Source: JANQQJ01 sp046290575 (GTDB lineage Bacteria; Pseudomonadota; Alphaproteobacteria; SMXS01). From it: 64,000 nt of DNA. Below are positions 44,372 to 53,135 of the stretch, one piece after another. Each line of letters opens with the position of its first letter. Positions within the stretch are counted from its first letter, which is position 1. The position numbers and the translations under genes were made by a program. The stretch is from assembly GCA_046290575.1 (NCBI GenBank), contig JBKAGX010000004.1:175813-239812 (forward strand), in the 5' to 3' direction. Under the pieces are notes generated by a model, which saw nothing but the letters and a program-made list of their open reading frames with translations, made no database searches and had not been told where the DNA came from.

Positions 44372-44845
44372 ATGGATGCCTTTAATGAGGCTGAGATTTT
44401 GGAGACGTTCGATCTGGACAAGATCAAGCGGCTGATCCCCCATCGTTACCCGTTCTTATTGATCGACAAGGTGCATGTCCTGGAGGCGGGTGAACGTGCG
44501 GTCGGCATCAAAAATGTGACGGTCAACGAACCGTTCTTCCAGGGTCACTTTCCCGAAAAACCGGTAATGCCAGGCGTTCTGATCGTCGAGGCGCTGGCGC
44601 AAACGGCTGCAACGCTGGCAATGGACGTCTTGTTGTCTGACGACGAAGCCGCCTATGTCTATCTGACTGCGCTCGACAATGTGAAATTCCGGCAGCAGGT
44701 CGTACCGGGGGATGTAATCGAACTTCACGTCACCAAGGAACGGGCGCGGTCGACCCTGTGGCGCCTGAGCGGCGAAGCCAGGGTGAATGGCAAAACTGCT
44801 GCTCAGGCGGATCTATCGGCTGTGATCGACAAGCGCCCGTTATAG
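44372..44845 (+). CDS. fabZ: 3-hydroxyacyl-[acyl-carrier-protein] dehydratase FabZ
   Basis: Dehydrates 3-hydroxyacyl-ACP in fatty acid elongation. The hot-dog fold carries the catalytic histidine in RLIPHRYPFLLIDKV near residue 25 and the glutamate in FFQGHFPEKPVMPGVLIVEALAQ between residues 53 and 75. Length (157 residues) is normal. It has a terminator upstream and a convergent gltA downstream, so it is a single-gene unit. The usual partners lpxD, lpxA, lpxI and lpxB are not beside it. Confidence 0.96.
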   Translation: MDAFNEAEILETFDLDKIKRLIPHRYPFLLIDKVHVLEAGERAVGIKNVTVNEPFFQGHFPEKPVMPGVLIVEALAQTAATLAMDVLLSDDEAAYVYLTALDNVKFRQQVVPGDVIELHVTKERARSTLWRLSGEARVNGKTAAQADLSAVIDKRPL

Positions 44846-44897
44846 AGAGCGCCCGTTTCTAAAGGCTTTGATCTGAAGTGACGCCCGCTGCGCTACA

Positions 44898-46196
44898 TCA
44901 GCCGCGGTCATCGAGGGCTATATAACCACGCTTTGTCGCACCGGTGTATAGCTGCCGCGGCCGGCCAATCTTCTGCTTCGGGTCTTCAATCATCTCGTTC
45001 CATTGCGCCACCCAGCCGACAGTTCTCGCCACGGCGAACAGAACGGTGAACATGCTGGTGGGGAAGCCCATGGCCCGCAAAATGATCCCGGAATAGAAAT
45101 CCACATTGGGATAGAGCTTCTTCTCAACGAAGTACTCATCTTCCAGCGCGATCTTCTCAAGCGCCATAGCCAGATCGAGCAGGGGGTCGTCCTTGATGCC
45201 GAGTTCACCCAGAACCTCATGACAGGTCTGCTGCATCACCCGGGCGCGCGGATCGTAGTTCTTGTAAACCCGGTGGCCGAAGCCCATCAGCCTGAAGGGA
45301 TCGTTCTTGTCCTTCGCCTTGGCGATGTATTCCGGGATGTTGTCAACGGACCCAACTTCCTCGAGCATCTTCAGCACAGCCTCGTTGGCACCGCCATGCG
45401 CCGGGCCCCAAAGGCAGGCAATGCCGGCGGCAATGCACGCAAACGGGTTTGCACCCGACGAACTGGCCAGTCGAACCGTTGAGGTCGACGCATTCTGCTC
45501 ATGATCCGCATGCAGGATGAAGATTCTGTCCATGGCCTTGGCCAGGGTCGGGCTCATCTTGTACTTCTCCGCCGGAACGGAGAACGTCATGTTCAGGAAG
45601 TTCTCGGCGTAGGACAAGCTGTTGTCAGGGTAGATGAATGGCTGCCCGGCAGAATATTTGTAAGCCATCGCCGCAATCGTCGGCATCTTGGCGATCAACC
45701 TGTAGGACGCAACCATACGCTGGTACGGATCGTTGATATCGGTGCTGTCGTGATAAAACGCCGAAAGCGCACCGACCACGCCGCACATGATCGCCATGGG
45801 ATGCGCGTCGCGACGAAAGCCACCATAAAAATTGATCATCTGCTCGTGCAGCATCGTGTGATAGGTGATGTCGTGTACGAACTTGTCGTATTCGCCCTTG
45901 TTGGGCAGCTCGCCATAGAGCAACAGGTAAGACACCTCCGGGAAGTCGCTTTGAACGGCCAGTTCATCGATCGGATAGCCCCGATAGAGCAAGACGCCCT
46001 CGTCGCCATCGATGTAGGTGATTTTGGATTCGCAGCTCGCTGTCGAGGTGAACCCCGGGTCATAGGTGAAGTAGCCAGTGGAACCGTATAGCTTGCTGAC
46101 GTCGATAACTTGCGGCCCGACGCTTCCGCCCATAACGGGTAGTTCAATTTCCCCATCGCCCGTGACCAGTTTGGCTACTTGTTGGCTATCACCCAT
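44898..46196 (-). CDS. gltA: Citrate synthase
   Basis: Condenses oxaloacetate and acetyl-CoA in the first step of the citric acid cycle. The catalytic residues of the type II hexameric enzyme are visible: HADHEQNASTSTVRLA (His near residue 275), GPAHGGANEA (His near residue 315) and GFGHRVYKNYDPRA, followed by the catalytic aspartate region. Length (432 residues) is typical. AAGGAA stands eight bases before the ATG. It lies downstream of gltX and converges with fabZ. Confidence 0.97.
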   Translation of the reverse strand: MGDSQQVAKLVTGDGEIELPVMGGSVGPQVIDVSKLYGSTGYFTYDPGFTSTASCESKITYIDGDEGVLLYRGYPIDELAVQSDFPEVSYLLLYGELPNKGEYDKFVHDITYHTMLHEQMINFYGGFRRDAHPMAIMCGVVGALSAFYHDSTDINDPYQRMVASYRLIAKMPTIAAMAYKYSAGQPFIYPDNSLSYAENFLNMTFSVPAEKYKMSPTLAKAMDRIFILHADHEQNASTSTVRLASSSGANPFACIAAGIACLWGPAHGGANEAVLKMLEEVGSVDNIPEYIAKAKDKNDPFRLMGFGHRVYKNYDPRARVMQQTCHEVLGELGIKDDPLLDLAMALEKIALEDEYFVEKKLYPNVDFYSGIILRAMGFPTSMFTVLFAVARTVGWVAQWNEMIEDPKQKIGRPRQLYTGATKRGYIALDDRG

Positions 46197-46216
46197 GTCT
46201 CATTTCCTTTGCTAAA

Positions 46217-46240
46217 GGCGCGCCCGCGGCCGGGCGCGCC
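46217..46240 (-). other. GC-rich hairpin between gltX and gltA
   Basis: A perfect 9-pair stem (46217-46225 with 46232-46240) around a 6-base loop. It starts two bases after the gltX stop codon and ends 20 bases before the gltA start. Only three T residues follow on the minus strand, so it may be a weak terminator or a messenger-processing structure. Confidence 0.55.
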
Positions 46241-46241
46241 A

Positions 46242-47660
46242 TTATTTCATTTGATCGGCAATCCGGCCGAGGCTCTCGTCCCGCCCAAGAACAACCAGGA
46301 CATCAAAAATGCCTGGCGAGGTCGTTCGGCCACATAAAGCAGCCCGAAGGGGCTGTGCGATCTTGCCGAATTTAAGGCCTTCAGCTTCGCTCAGTTCACG
46401 TAGCGCGGTCTCGAGGGAGTCGACCGTCCAATCGGGCAGGGACTGTAACGAATCATGAGCCCGTCCCAGTAAAGCTCTTGCATCTGTATCTAGCAGTTTT
46501 TGGGCTTTCTCGTCCACTGCCAGAGGCCGCTTAGCGAACAGGAAACCCGCAGCGTCTGTCAGCTCCACAAGAGTTTTGGCGCGTTCTTTCAAGCCCGGCA
46601 TGGCCTGTTTAAGCATGTCCTGTTCTGTAGCATCCAGCGCATGGCCGGCATCGTCCGCCAATTGGCGCGTGACCAGCAGGGCCAGCCGGGTGTCGTCAGC
46701 TTCGCGCATATAGTGGCCGTTGAGCGATTCCAGCTTGGCAAAATCAAACCGCGCGGCGGATTTGCCGACGCCGTCGAGATCGAACCATTCTATTGCCTGT
46801 TCGGTCGAGAATATCTCGTCGTCGCCATGCCCCCAACCGAGTCGCAGCAGATAGTTACGTAATGCCTCCGGCAGATACCCCATGTCATGATAGGCCTCGA
46901 CACCCAGCGCGCCGTGACGCTTGGAGAGTTTTGCGCCGTCTGGCCCATGAATCAGCGGAACGTGGCCGAACACGGGCACATCCCAACCCATGGCGACATA
47001 CAGGTGGTATTGCCTGAACGCGTTGGTCAGATGGTCATCGCCCCGGATGACGTGGGTGATGTCCATGTCATGGTCATCGACCACAACAGACAGCATATAG
47101 GTTGGCGTGCCGTCGGCACGCAGCAGCACCATATCGTCCAGTTGATCATTGGCGATTGTCACTGACCCCTGAACGCCGTCTTCAATCGTCGTTTCGCCCT
47201 GCTGGGGGGCTTTGAACCGGACGACAGGGGCAACCCCTTCGGGGGCTTCGGACGCGCCACGGTCGCGCCAACGCCCGTCATAGCGCATCGGCCGGCCTTG
47301 GGCGCGGGCAGTTTCGCGCATTTCGGTGAGTTCGTCTTTGGACGCATAGCAATGATAAGCGTGGCCACTGGCCAACAGTTGTTGCGCGACCTCCACGTGC
47401 CGGTCCACGCGCTTTGACTGGAAGACCACGTCACCGTCGGCATGCAGTCCCAGCCAGTCAAGGCCGGACAGAATGGCATCTATGGCGTCCTGGGTGGACC
47501 GCTCGCGGTCGGTATCCTCGATCCGCAGCAGGAATTTCCCCCCATGATGCCGGGCATAGAGCCAGTTGAACAACGCCGTACGGGCGCCACCGATATGCAG
47601 AAATCCCGTCGGGGAGGGCGCGAAGCGCGTGACAACGGGGGGGGCTTGGGTGTCGGACAA
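46242..47660 (-). CDS. gltX: Glutamate--tRNA ligase
   Basis: Class I synthetase that charges tRNA-Glu (and possibly tRNA-Gln in organisms with the transamidation route). The HIGH-type motif is in RFAPSPTGFLHIGGARTALF near residue 15 and the KMSKS-type motif in DGAKLSKRHGA near residue 245. I place the start at TTG 47660 because AGGAG lies seven bases before it and the family conserved region begins directly after; the frame is open 19 codons farther upstream. This gives 472 residues, the usual length. Confidence 0.95.
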   Translation of the reverse strand: MSDTQAPPVVTRFAPSPTGFLHIGGARTALFNWLYARHHGGKFLLRIEDTDRERSTQDAIDAILSGLDWLGLHADGDVVFQSKRVDRHVEVAQQLLASGHAYHCYASKDELTEMRETARAQGRPMRYDGRWRDRGASEAPEGVAPVVRFKAPQQGETTIEDGVQGSVTIANDQLDDMVLLRADGTPTYMLSVVVDDHDMDITHVIRGDDHLTNAFRQYHLYVAMGWDVPVFGHVPLIHGPDGAKLSKRHGALGVEAYHDMGYLPEALRNYLLRLGWGHGDDEIFSTEQAIEWFDLDGVGKSAARFDFAKLESLNGHYMREADDTRLALLVTRQLADDAGHALDATEQDMLKQAMPGLKERAKTLVELTDAAGFLFAKRPLAVDEKAQKLLDTDARALLGRAHDSLQSLPDWTVDSLETALRELSEAEGLKFGKIAQPLRAALCGRTTSPGIFDVLVVLGRDESLGRIADQMK

Positions 47661-47739
47661 GGTGCAGCTCCTGGAAGCCCGAGGCGTACCGCTCGGTTGC
47701 TGCGGGTTGTACCACAAGAGAGGTTACGGATTAAACTCA

Positions 47740-49896
47740 TTGGCGGACCATTTGCCGGAAGCCGATTTGAGTACCGACGCCCGTATTTTTCGATCCTTTT
47801 CAGGCCGTTACCAAAACTCTCTGATGGTGGCGTTGGGCGACCGATTCGAATCCGAACGAACGCGGTGGACGCTTTGGAGCCCGGTTCTGCTGGGCATCGG
47901 GATCGCGGTTTACTTCTGGTGGCCTACCGATCCGGGTCTGATAGCAGGCTTTGTTCTGGTCGGCCTCGCCGGACTACTTGCGCTGATCGGGCGCGGTGCC
48001 CTTCGTTTTTGTGGCATTGTCATCGGGCTTGTGACGTTGGGATTCTTGGCCTCCGGCCTGCGGGATACTTACGTCGCGGCGCCCGTGATCGCCGAAAAAA
48101 CGGGTCCGGTAAGTATTGAGGGGCAGGTTGAGCGGGTCGAGCGGTACCCGGATGGGCATTCACGGATAACGCTGCGTAATCTCGCGGTTAGCAGGCTTTC
48201 CGAAAACGCTGTGCCAGAACGCATCCGCCTGCGCGTGCGGACCCAGGGTGACGCTGTTCAGCCGGGCAATCTCGTGACCATGCGGGCGATACTGATGCCG
48301 CCGCCACCGCCGGTCGCACCCGGTGCGTTTGATTTCGCCCGCAAAGCCTGGTTCGAAAGGCTGGGAGCCGTGGGGTTTGCCATCTCCGGCGTTTCGGTCA
48401 CAGCGCAAGCCCCGGAAGGTGCGGGGCTGTTCGAGCGATGGCGGCTCGCGCGGTTCCGTGATGCTCTTGCGCAACGATTGGCGGATCAGGCGCCAGATGA
48501 TGCAGGCGCTGTCGCCGTCGCCTTGATGACCGGCGAGCGGGGGCTGATTCCCGAGCAAATTACCGAAGACTTAAGGGCGGCGGGCCTGGCCCATTTGCTC
48601 GCTATATCCGGGCTCCATATCGGGTTGATGGCGGGGCTGGCCTTTTTCGTTGTACGTGCCGGATTGGCGCTGGTTCCGCCCATTGCGCTGCGCTATCCGA
48701 TCAAGAAATGGGCAGCGATTGCAGCCCTTTGTGCAGCTCTCTTCTATCTCATGATCAGCGGCGGAACGGTGCCGACCCAACGCGCTTTTGCCATGTCGGC
48801 CATCGTGCTGACTGCCATCATCTTTGACCGGCTGGCAATCACCATGCGGCTTGTTGCCCTTGTCGCCGGTGCCATGCTGCTGCTAACGCCGGAAAGCCTG
48901 CTCAATGTCAGTTTCCAGATGTCATTTGCCGCCGTAATCGCGCTTGTCGCCGTCTATGAACATGCGCGCAGCCACGGATGGCTGCCGGGTCGCGGCGTCG
49001 GCTGGTTGCGCCGGTTCGGTATCTATGTGCTGGGGGTCGGCATCACCAGCGTGGTCGCCGGGCTGGCAACCGGTTTTTTCGCCGTGGTTCATTTCAACCG
49101 GTTTGCGAATTACGGGCTGCTGGCGAATCTGCTGGCAGTTCCCGTGATGGCGCTCTGGATCATGCCCTGGGCCATGGCGGCATTTCTGCTCATGCCCTTT
49201 GGCCTGGAAGCGTGGGCTCTCGAACCGATGGGCTGGGGCATTGATCTGGTGACGGCCACGGCGAGTTGGGTTGCTCATATGCCCGGTGCTGTTAGCCATA
49301 TCGCCGCGATCCCTGGCTCAGCAACCGTGCTTGTCTGTTTGGGCGGGCTCTGGTTGTGTCTGTGGCAGCAACGCTGGCGGATCTGGGGCTTGGCACCGAT
49401 TGTGGCCGGGCTGATCCTAGCTGGATCAGTATCTCCCCCCGATCTCTTGATTGACGAACAGGGTAAACTTATTGCCCTTCGAGGGCAGGGCGGACAGATG
49501 GCATTCAACAAGGTCAACGGGTCCGCTATGTCGGTCGACACATGGTCGCGGCGAAGCGGGCAGATGGGGGCGGTGCGTTGGCAAACCGGCGCCGACCATC
49601 TCGCATGCGATGCAACGGGCTGCCTCTATCGAGCGGAAAGCGGCGCGTTGGTCGCCCTTGTCAGAACGCCAGAGGCTCTTGCTGAAGATTGCAGCCGCGC
49701 GCATGTCGTGATCAGCGCCGTGCCTGTCTTTGGGCGTTGTCGCAGGCCAAATGTCGTGATCGATCGTTTTGATTTGTGGCGGGAAGGGGCCCACGCCTTC
49801 TGGTTCGGTCACGATGGTGCGAGAACAGAAACGGTGGCGCAGCATCAGGGCAATCGGCCCTGGTCACGTTATGCGATCCGCCAGCGCCGCGATTAG
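47740..49896 (+). CDS. comEC: ComEC/Rec2 family competence protein
   Basis: Polytopic membrane protein of the family that forms the DNA-uptake channel in competent bacteria. An N-terminal DUF4131-type region with two helices is followed by a soluble OB-like segment and the competence domain with LAHLLAISGLHIGLMAGLAFF and RAFAMSAIVLTAI. The C-terminal part has no HXHXDH motif, so a catalytic metallo-beta-lactamase domain is absent. The start is uncertain: TTG 47740, TTG 47767 and ATG 47824 are candidates. It diverges from gltX, and its stop codon overlaps that of convergent lexA. Confidence 0.88.
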   Translation: MADHLPEADLSTDARIFRSFSGRYQNSLMVALGDRFESERTRWTLWSPVLLGIGIAVYFWWPTDPGLIAGFVLVGLAGLLALIGRGALRFCGIVIGLVTLGFLASGLRDTYVAAPVIAEKTGPVSIEGQVERVERYPDGHSRITLRNLAVSRLSENAVPERIRLRVRTQGDAVQPGNLVTMRAILMPPPPPVAPGAFDFARKAWFERLGAVGFAISGVSVTAQAPEGAGLFERWRLARFRDALAQRLADQAPDDAGAVAVALMTGERGLIPEQITEDLRAAGLAHLLAISGLHIGLMAGLAFFVVRAGLALVPPIALRYPIKKWAAIAALCAALFYLMISGGTVPTQRAFAMSAIVLTAIIFDRLAITMRLVALVAGAMLLLTPESLLNVSFQMSFAAVIALVAVYEHARSHGWLPGRGVGWLRRFGIYVLGVGITSVVAGLATGFFAVVHFNRFANYGLLANLLAVPVMALWIMPWAMAAFLLMPFGLEAWALEPMGWGIDLVTATASWVAHMPGAVSHIAAIPGSATVLVCLGGLWLCLWQQRWRIWGLAPIVAGLILAGSVSPPDLLIDEQGKLIALRGQGGQMAFNKVNGSAMSVDTWSRRSGQMGAVRWQTGADHLACDATGCLYRAESGALVALVRTPEALAEDCSRAHVVISAVPVFGRCRRPNVVIDRFDLWREGAHAFWFGHDGARTETVAQHQGNRPWSRYAIRQRRD

Positions 49897-50585
49897 TACT
49901 GCCGCATCAAGCCGACAAGGCGTCCCTGGATCTTGACCCGATCCGGTCCGAAAATCCGCGTTTCATAGGCCGGGTTGGCCGCTTCCAGCGCGATGGAATC
50001 GCCCTTGCGGCGCAGTTTCTTCAGGGTCGCTTCCTGATCGTCCACCAAGGCGACAATGATAGAGCCGTTCTCTGCTGTATCGCAGCGCTCTATCACGACG
50101 GTATCGCCATCGAAAATCCCCGCATCGATCATCGAGTCGCCGGCGACTTCCAGCGCATAATGCTCTCGCCCGGACAGCATGGCAGACGGATAACCGATCG
50201 ACCTGTCGTGGTTTTGCAGCGCTTCAATGGGCGTCCCGGCTGCGATTGCACCATAGACAGGCAGTTCAATGGTCCCGCCTCCATCAGGGACAGCAGCGGG
50301 TCCACGCCGCGTCTTCGCGAAATCAGGTTCGATGACGTTGGAATTTTCCGCAGCATCGGCCTGACCGCTGGCGTCGGGCAGCTTGAGTACCTCCAGCGCC
50401 CGGGCCCGGTGGGGCAGGCGGCGAATAAACCCGCGTTCTTCAAGGGCTGTAATCAGCCGGTGAATACCGGACTTGGATTTCAGATTCAGCGCTTCCTTCA
50501 TTTCCTCGAAGGAGGGGGAAATCCCCGTGTCCTCAAGACGTTCGTGAATGAAGCTTAGAAGTTCATGCTGCTTGCGCGTTAACAT
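49893..50585 (-). CDS. lexA: LexA repressor
   Basis: SOS-response repressor that cleaves itself when RecA is active. The N-terminal winged helix begins MLTRKQHELLSFIHERL. The cleavage site is the Ala-Gly of YGAIAAGTPIEA near residue 130; the catalytic serine is in VAGDSMIDAGI and the lysine in VALVDDQEATLKKL. I start at ATG 50585 (230 residues), two codons after a GTG that also opens the frame. An SOS box lies 37 bases upstream, so the gene is autoregulated. Confidence 0.96.
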   Translation of the reverse strand: MLTRKQHELLSFIHERLEDTGISPSFEEMKEALNLKSKSGIHRLITALEERGFIRRLPHRARALEVLKLPDASGQADAAENSNVIEPDFAKTRRGPAAVPDGGGTIELPVYGAIAAGTPIEALQNHDRSIGYPSAMLSGREHYALEVAGDSMIDAGIFDGDTVVIERCDTAENGSIIVALVDDQEATLKKLRRKGDSIALEAANPAYETRIFGPDRVKIQGRLVGLMRQY

Positions 50586-50621
50586 AGGCACCCCGCAAAA
50601 GGGAACAAAGGATGTCCAAAT

Positions 50622-50636
50622 GTTCTAGTTTAGTTC
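50622..50636 (-). promoter_or_regulatory. LexA operator (SOS box) of lexA
   Basis: The direct repeat GTTC-N7-GTTC (GAAC-N7-GAAC on the coding strand) is the established alphaproteobacterial LexA site. It stands between the moeA stop and the lexA start and is the only match I noticed near lexA. Confidence 0.85.
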
Positions 50637-50646
50637 TCTTTTTGCG

Positions 50647-51864
50647 TCAACCCTTAACGGGAACCCGCTCATGCAGTGGCAGAATCTGCACTTTGTCACC
50701 GGCCTTTGAAGCCCTGGCATGCGGCGGGCGGACAACCAGCGCGTCTGCAAGCGCAAACAGCGACAGGACAGAACTATCCTGAAGATCGAAGGGCGTGGCG
50801 ACCAGGCTGCCGTCCTCATGCCGCGAAAGGAACGCGCGCATATAGTCTTCGCGGGCCTTGTTGGCAGGCAGGTCACGGCCCAGCGCCGCAATACCGCGCG
50901 GCAGCTCCACAGGGTCGATCCCGAGCATGGCCCTGATCAGCGGGACGAGGAACAGATTGGCGCAGACCATGGCCGACACCGGGTTGCCGGGTAGACCTAA
51001 CATCAGGGCGTCACCAAAACGCCCAAAGATCAACGGTTTCCCGGGACGCATGGCGATCTTCCAGAAATCGACTTCAAGCCCGATTTCCCCCAGCACCGAC
51101 TGAACCAGATCATGCTCGCCGACAGACGCGCCGCCGACGGTGACCAGGATATCCGCACCCTTGGCACCCCCGGCGAGCGCCTTGAGCGATGCTTCATTAT
51201 CTTCGGCGATGCCGAGATCGATGCCATCTCCGCCATGGGCTTTGACGAGGGACTGCAGCGCAACAGAATTTGAACTGATGATCTGGTTGGGACCAATGGG
51301 CTCTCCCGGCCGCACCAATTCATCGCCGGTGGCCAGAATACACACACGGGGGCGTCGGCGCACATCGACCCAAGGCCGGTCCATAGAAGCCAGCAACCCT
51401 ATATCGGCGGAAGAAAGTATCCGTCCGGCCCGCAGCAGCGCCTGTCCGGTACGAAAGTCAACACCAGCGGGGCGGACGTGACGCCCCTTGGTGGGGGCCT
51501 CCAACACCCGGACCTGATCGCCGTCTGCTTCGGTATCTTCCTGTAGAACGATCGCGTCAGCGCCCGCAGGTACCGGACCGCCGGTGAAGATGCGGACGGC
51601 CTCACCAGGGCCGACCGTGCCCTCATAGGCGCCACCGGCAGGGGCACGGCCAACCAGTGTTAGTTCGGCTGGAACTGTCTGCGCGTCGCCGGCCCTGACC
51701 GCGTAACCGTCCATGGCCGACACATCGACGGGTGGCTGCGTGCGGCGCGAGGTAGCATCGAGCGCCAGAACACGGCCCGTGGCTTCGGACAGGCCGACGC
51801 TTTCCGCCGTCATCAAAGGGGCCTGGCTGACGATCCGTTCCAGCGCTTCCTTGACGGCGATCAT
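50647..51864 (-). CDS. moeA: Molybdopterin molybdenumtransferase MoeA
   Basis: Inserts molybdate into adenylated molybdopterin to complete the molybdenum cofactor. The four-domain family is recognised by MDGYAVRAGDA near residue 51, IFTGGPVPAGADAIVLQED near residue 91, and the central MPT-binding domain with TVGGASVGEHDLVQ and MRPGKPLIFG. Length (405 residues) is typical. It begins one base after the moaC stop, so both genes are cotranscribed. Confidence 0.96.
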   Translation of the reverse strand: MIAVKEALERIVSQAPLMTAESVGLSEATGRVLALDATSRRTQPPVDVSAMDGYAVRAGDAQTVPAELTLVGRAPAGGAYEGTVGPGEAVRIFTGGPVPAGADAIVLQEDTEADGDQVRVLEAPTKGRHVRPAGVDFRTGQALLRAGRILSSADIGLLASMDRPWVDVRRRPRVCILATGDELVRPGEPIGPNQIISSNSVALQSLVKAHGGDGIDLGIAEDNEASLKALAGGAKGADILVTVGGASVGEHDLVQSVLGEIGLEVDFWKIAMRPGKPLIFGRFGDALMLGLPGNPVSAMVCANLFLVPLIRAMLGIDPVELPRGIAALGRDLPANKAREDYMRAFLSRHEDGSLVATPFDLQDSSVLSLFALADALVVRPPHARASKAGDKVQILPLHERVPVKG

Positions 51865-52341
51865 TCAATCCGCCTCATAGGTACCTGATTTACCGCCGGA
51901 TTTATGGATCAGCTTGATGTCACTGATTTCCATCGCCCGGTCGACGGCCTTGCACATGTCATAGACGGTGAGTGCAGCAACGGTGACCGCGGTCAGCGCC
52001 TCCATTTCCACGCCTGTCTTTCCCGACACTTTGACGGTCGCCTTGATATCAACGGCGGCGGCGCCTTCATCACAAACCAGATCGACGCTGACCTTGTTAA
52101 GGGCAAGCGGATGACACAGCGGGATCAGGTCAGCGGTGCGTTTGGCGGCCATGATGCCCGCCAGCCGCGCGATGCCCAGCACATCGCCCTTTTTGTGATC
52201 ACCTGCCTGGATCATCGCCAGCGTTTCGGGTCGCATGGTAATGCGGCCTTGCGCAACCGCTTTGCGGTCTGTGATGTCCTTGGCCGACACATCGACCATG
52301 GCAGCATGGCCTTCGGCGTCGAAATGCGTCAGTTTGCTCAT
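51865..52341 (-). CDS. moaC: Cyclic pyranopterin monophosphate synthase MoaC
   Basis: Acts with MoaA to convert GTP to cyclic pyranopterin monophosphate in molybdenum cofactor synthesis. Conserved segments are IPLCHPLALNKVSVDL near residue 75 and GVEMEALTAVTVAALTVYDMC near residue 110 (the last with the catalytic aspartate, shown by its ends). Length (158 residues) is normal. Its start overlaps the trpC stop by four bases. moaA is not in this window. Confidence 0.96.
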   Translation of the reverse strand: MSKLTHFDAEGHAAMVDVSAKDITDRKAVAQGRITMRPETLAMIQAGDHKKGDVLGIARLAGIMAAKRTADLIPLCHPLALNKVSVDLVCDEGAAAVDIKATVKVSGKTGVEMEALTAVTVAALTVYDMCKAVDRAMEISDIKLIHKSGGKSGTYEAD

Positions 52342-53135
52342 GCAGCCAGTCCCAGAAGCTGTTGTGTGGCACCGGTTACATCCGCCTGGCGCATAAGTGA
52401 TTCACCGACAAGAAAACAGTTTATATTAGAGGACTTTAGGTCAAGAAGTTCATCGTGAGTATAAATCCCGCTCTCGGCCACTACGGTGCGGCCCGGCGGC
52501 ACCATTTTCACCAGATCGCGGCTGGTCTGGAGATCGACGGTCAAGGTCTTCAAATTACGGTTGTTGATGCCGACCAGGTCGCAATCCAGCGGCAGCGCCC
52601 GCTCCATTTCCTCGGCATTGTGAACCTCCACCAGAATATCGAGGCCCCACTGCCGGGCCGCCGCGGCCAGCTCCTCAGCTTGCGCGTCCTCCAGCGCCGC
52701 CATGATCAGCAGGATACAGTCTGCGCCGATGGCGCGCGCCTCGGCCACCTGATAGGGATCGAGCATGAAGTCCTTGCGCAGAATGGGCAGCGGCACCGCA
52801 TCATGCGCCGCTGTTACATACTCATCCGCACCCTGGAAATAGGGCTCATCGGTCAGGATAGAGAGACAGGTCGCACCGCCCGCTTCATAGGCACGGGCCA
52901 GGGCTTCCGGGTCAAAGTCCTCCCGAATGAGGCCTTTGGACGGGCTGGCCTTCTTGATTTCAGCGATCAGGCCAAAATCACCTGCCGCGGCCTTGTCTTT
53001 GAGGCTTCCCGCGAAAGGGCGGACCGGATCCGCGCCTTTGGCAGCCGCCTCGACCGTGGCTAATGGCCTCTGCTGTTTGCAGGCGGCGATATGCTCACGT
53101 TTGTCCGCACAAATCCTGGCAAGAACGTCACTCAT
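52338..53135 (-). CDS. trpC: Indole-3-glycerol phosphate synthase
   Basis: Closes the indole ring in tryptophan synthesis. The beta-alpha barrel shows the catalytic lysines in LIAEIKKASPSKGLI near residue 57 and in LPILRKDFMLDPYQV near residue 115, with VGINNRNLKTLTVDL and VVAESGIYTHDEL toward the end. Length is 265 residues, the monofunctional form. It overlaps trpD by four bases and moaC by four bases. Confidence 0.97.
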   Translation of the reverse strand: MSDVLARICADKREHIAACKQQRPLATVEAAAKGADPVRPFAGSLKDKAAAGDFGLIAEIKKASPSKGLIREDFDPEALARAYEAGGATCLSILTDEPYFQGADEYVTAAHDAVPLPILRKDFMLDPYQVAEARAIGADCILLIMAALEDAQAEELAAAARQWGLDILVEVHNAEEMERALPLDCDLVGINNRNLKTLTVDLQTSRDLVKMVPPGRTVVAESGIYTHDELLDLKSSNINCFLVGESLMRQADVTGATQQLLGLAA

